Positions 29,601 through 30,741 of a stretch of DNA of 30,741 nucleotides are shown one piece after another. Position 1 is the first letter of the stretch, and every line of letters begins with the position of its first letter. The position numbers and the translations under genes are program-made. Source of the DNA: a virus; IMG/VR virus record IMGVR_UViG_3300025815_000067, positions 1 through 30,741 of that record; one strand, given 5' to 3'. Below the pieces are notes generated by a model. That model did not search any database and was not told the origin of the DNA. It saw only the letters and a list, made by a program, of their open reading frames with translations.

Positions 29601-30654
29601 ATTCTCTTTTGGTGGTGGGTTACTTTCAGGTACAGCTACTACCCTGTCTATATCAGGAGCAGGCGCTACGATAGATGTAAGTACATTTGAACTAACAACT
29701 AATGACATCAGAATTGATAATTCATTTGATAGAACAAATTCAAATATAACAAGTTCAGTAACCTATTCAGATACACTGCAATTTAGTGGTATATTTCTTG
29801 ATTCAGATAATTACTTAGGATACATAACTGATGTAGACACTTCGGCTAACAGTGGCTATTTGTTTAGGGTGGGTGGTAACACCTCTAACTTTTTAGAAGT
29901 AAACGAAGCAGGCGGTATTGCTAAAATAAACTTCGATACTTTTACCCTAGATGCAACAGACGCAAGCGGTGGTATTAAAATAGACTCAGCGAATGAGTTA
30001 ATTCAGCTAGAAGATGCTAACAGGGTAAGAACTCAGATAGATGTAAATAATGGTGCGCCCACTGTATCGCCTACAAGTGAAATAAACGATACTACTAACA
30101 ACGCTTTTGATAAAGACGCTTCTTACACGACTTCTTCATTCCAAGTAACAAATGGGGATTCTATAAGAGTTAAGGTAACGGCACAGTTGATAGATATATC
30201 AAGTTTAGACTCAGGAGATAATTTTCAGTTTGAAGTTAGGCTACTAAGTTCTTCTACAAGTGGTGGTACGTACACTCAAGTCGGTAGTACTGTAATAAGC
30301 GAACTATTTAATGGCACGGATGAATTTAATAGCGATACAGTATCTTTTAGTTATCATACTTATGGCAACGAATACTTTAAAGTGCAGGTATCTGCTCAAA
30401 GTGTAGATGCAGACCCAGCGGATGACCCACAATTTCAAACAACGCTTATAGATGTAGATTCATTTCCAAGCGTAACAAGAGTTAGTTTAGATGGCGTATT
30501 TGTGCAGAATAATGATTTGCAATACGCACAATTTACTAGGACTAAAAACGAATTAAGCGGACAGATATTCTTAAAAAACTTACCTGATAGCGACCCTTCT
30601 ATAAGTGGTCAACTATATAGGGACTCAAGCGGCAACCTAAAAGTATCATTATGA
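26689..30654 (+). CDS. Large tail fibre / receptor-binding protein
   Basis: The 1321-residue protein has an attachment-type N-terminus (VKRRRGTTVEHSTFTGAVAE, then VVVHDGATQGGFPLLRED) and a beta domain with GSQINKGEVVYSSGTVGASG (about 118-137). Two 49-residue repeats follow (about 247-345: TDIAGLTPTDSNIIVGDGTN and DDIAGLTPTDGNFIVGNGTN). Next are beta-helix-like VTGNTTISGTL segments, a four-fold 10-residue TITAxEI repeat (about 808-848), further fibre repeats, and an end NLPDSDPSISGQLYRDSSGN. It should trimerise and contact the host surface. No enzymatic motif is visible. Confidence 0.85.
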   Translation: MATEVKRRRGTTVEHSTFTGAVAELTVDLTKDTVVVHDGATQGGFPLLREDFDNVPTTAPFTHITLDTAIFDTTYTETGSETQGTLYWNSDEETLSLVTNGQTIELGQKVEVNVKNQTGSQINKGEVVYSSGTVGASGRILVTKMIADGTIAATRILGVAAENIANGADGKVVKFGKLRQINTSTFSNGDILWVSTTVAGGFQNTEPVQADGEIALSIAYVVYSSSNNGEIFVRVTPIDENEYQNYDAGLTDIAGLTPTDSNIIVGDGTNWVAESGATARASLGLTIGTDVQAWDAQLDDIAGLTPTDGNFIVGNGTNFVAESGNTARTSLGLGTSDDVQFDDLTLTGVLRTNEIDTQSDLVWNTSTEVWNTSDYYISGALNIAGSVYITDDLNVAESLTVGTTLDVTGNTTISGTLDAPTLNTGQGDNELYAMNQNVQTSDSVTFGALTVSGATILSSTLQVDGTVTVNDDIETADFSSWFTTTPSGFQISQAGVGDFRTLYIDELVAKAFTADVAQALAGSDILTKSVAKLNASFVVPSVGASVSITVEDLEGLSGLQVFEAGDHVRARVVDSTSGLTILDVYGTVSNYASVAGGTQTWDYTITYAGASNGAVGKTVNKGNILLDYGTSGSFYIERTVLDRSSGSDFTKVPYNRIVQWTNTVSGSPRAGDPDTVITVITQSGNLANLTSTYSNVSGFGFFGDNTFLTGSLLVGDLSKAGQYMEFSGSTLTVQGNIIVQSGSSGIASFSDAGAFATLDTATLSLISDAGAIAAIDAIDSGNATTYIGAGAITTGLIAANTIVAGNIAAGTITADEIASNTITANEIDANTITASEIAAGTITATEINVSNLFAQEIEVTGKLKATDGSNEAIVGKLENIDINVQAAQGGVSNGDFYGFFINANNYFGIGEGDIESGNMFRVGDATNFLEFDGTNFTINATTFDLTAGSMTIDSTDGITIGANDFFKQDKTFSFGGGLLSGTATTLSISGAGATIDVSTFELTTNDIRIDNSFDRTNSNITSSVTYSDTLQFSGIFLDSDNYLGYITDVDTSANSGYLFRVGGNTSNFLEVNEAGGIAKINFDTFTLDATDASGGIKIDSANELIQLEDANRVRTQIDVNNGAPTVSPTSEINDTTNNAFDKDASYTTSSFQVTNGDSIRVKVTAQLIDISSLDSGDNFQFEVRLLSSSTSGGTYTQVGSTVISELFNGTDEFNSDTVSFSYHTYGNEYFKVQVSAQSVDADPADDPQFQTTLIDVDSFPSVTRVSLDGVFVQNNDLQYAQFTRTKNELSGQIFLKNLPDSDPSISGQLYRDSSGNLKVSL

Positions 30655-30741
30655 CCAACCTAGAATTACTCGAAGCAATACAGAACGACCTTAGAAAGCT
30701 CAACGTTAATTACGAGGCGCACGCTACTATTCAACAAATCA
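30651..30741 (+). CDS. Start of a gene after the fibre (partial)
   Basis: Begins ATG 30651, overlapping the fibre stop (ATGA), and runs off the window after 30 codons: MTNLELLEAIQNDLRKLNVN, then YEAHATIQQI. The start is a charged helix. Genes here often encode fibre chaperones or small tail proteins, but 30 residues do not allow a call. Confidence 0.5.
   Translation, partial: MTNLELLEAIQNDLRKLNVNYEAHATIQQI

Noticed and set aside
1-30741. tRNA genes, CRISPR arrays, insertion sequences, integrase, attachment site, repressor
   Set aside because: None was recognised by reading; small tRNAs could be missed without a structure search.

Overview
The window is part of a tailed double-stranded DNA phage genome (or a prophage segment; no integrase, repressor or host gene is visible). 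The tape-measure protein, tail-tube candidates, the frameshifting tail-assembly chaperone and the absence of sheath genes indicate a siphovirus with an HK97-fold capsid that looks P22-coat-like. Several promoter candidates fit the Bacteroidota pattern (TTG, a spacer of 18-21, then TAnnTTTG), and many late genes have A-rich leaders without a Shine-Dalgarno sequence. The host is therefore probably a member of Bacteroidota or a relative; this is inference from sequence style, not from a database match.

Layout. Positions 286-4684 (minus strand) form one compact replication and recombination operon: two small unknown genes, a RecE-like PD-(D/E)XK exonuclease, a conserved 145-residue protein, two more PD-(D/E)XK nucleases, a small helical protein, a DnaB-like helicase and a small SSB-like protein, ending in a terminator at about 182-213. 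A divergent pair of interlocked promoters at 4717-4763 drives this operon leftward and, rightward, a replication initiator (4785-5438). The middle of that initiator gene carries four 20-bp iterons, an arrangement like the lambda O gene and its origin. Positions 5625-7334 hold small early genes of unknown function. Positions 7335-10322 are a strikingly A+T-rich island with small accessory genes separated by intergenic blocks that share one family of short repeats.

Positions 10323-14540 form the packaging block: a probable small terminase, two tandem paralogous membrane proteins, a membrane/coiled-coil protein, a mini Cys-rich ORF, and a large terminase encoded as two separate polypeptides. Between the ATPase half (12194-13006) and the nuclease half (13755-14540) sit a zinc-finger GIY-YIG endonuclease and a resolvase-fold protein lacking the catalytic serine. 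After a gap with two hairpins, positions 14649-30741 run rightward in standard order: small conserved proteins, portal, scaffold, major capsid, terminator, connector and neck proteins, tail-tube candidates, tail chaperones with a -1 frameshift, tape measure, distal tail proteins, a 1321-residue fibre, and the start of one more gene.

The most unusual items are the split terminase with its two inserted genes, the in-gene iterons, a dispersed ATTTYTAC repeat family confined to four intergenic blocks, and two intrinsic terminators with the same 8-nt loop. No tRNA, CRISPR array, IS element or lysis enzyme was recognised.
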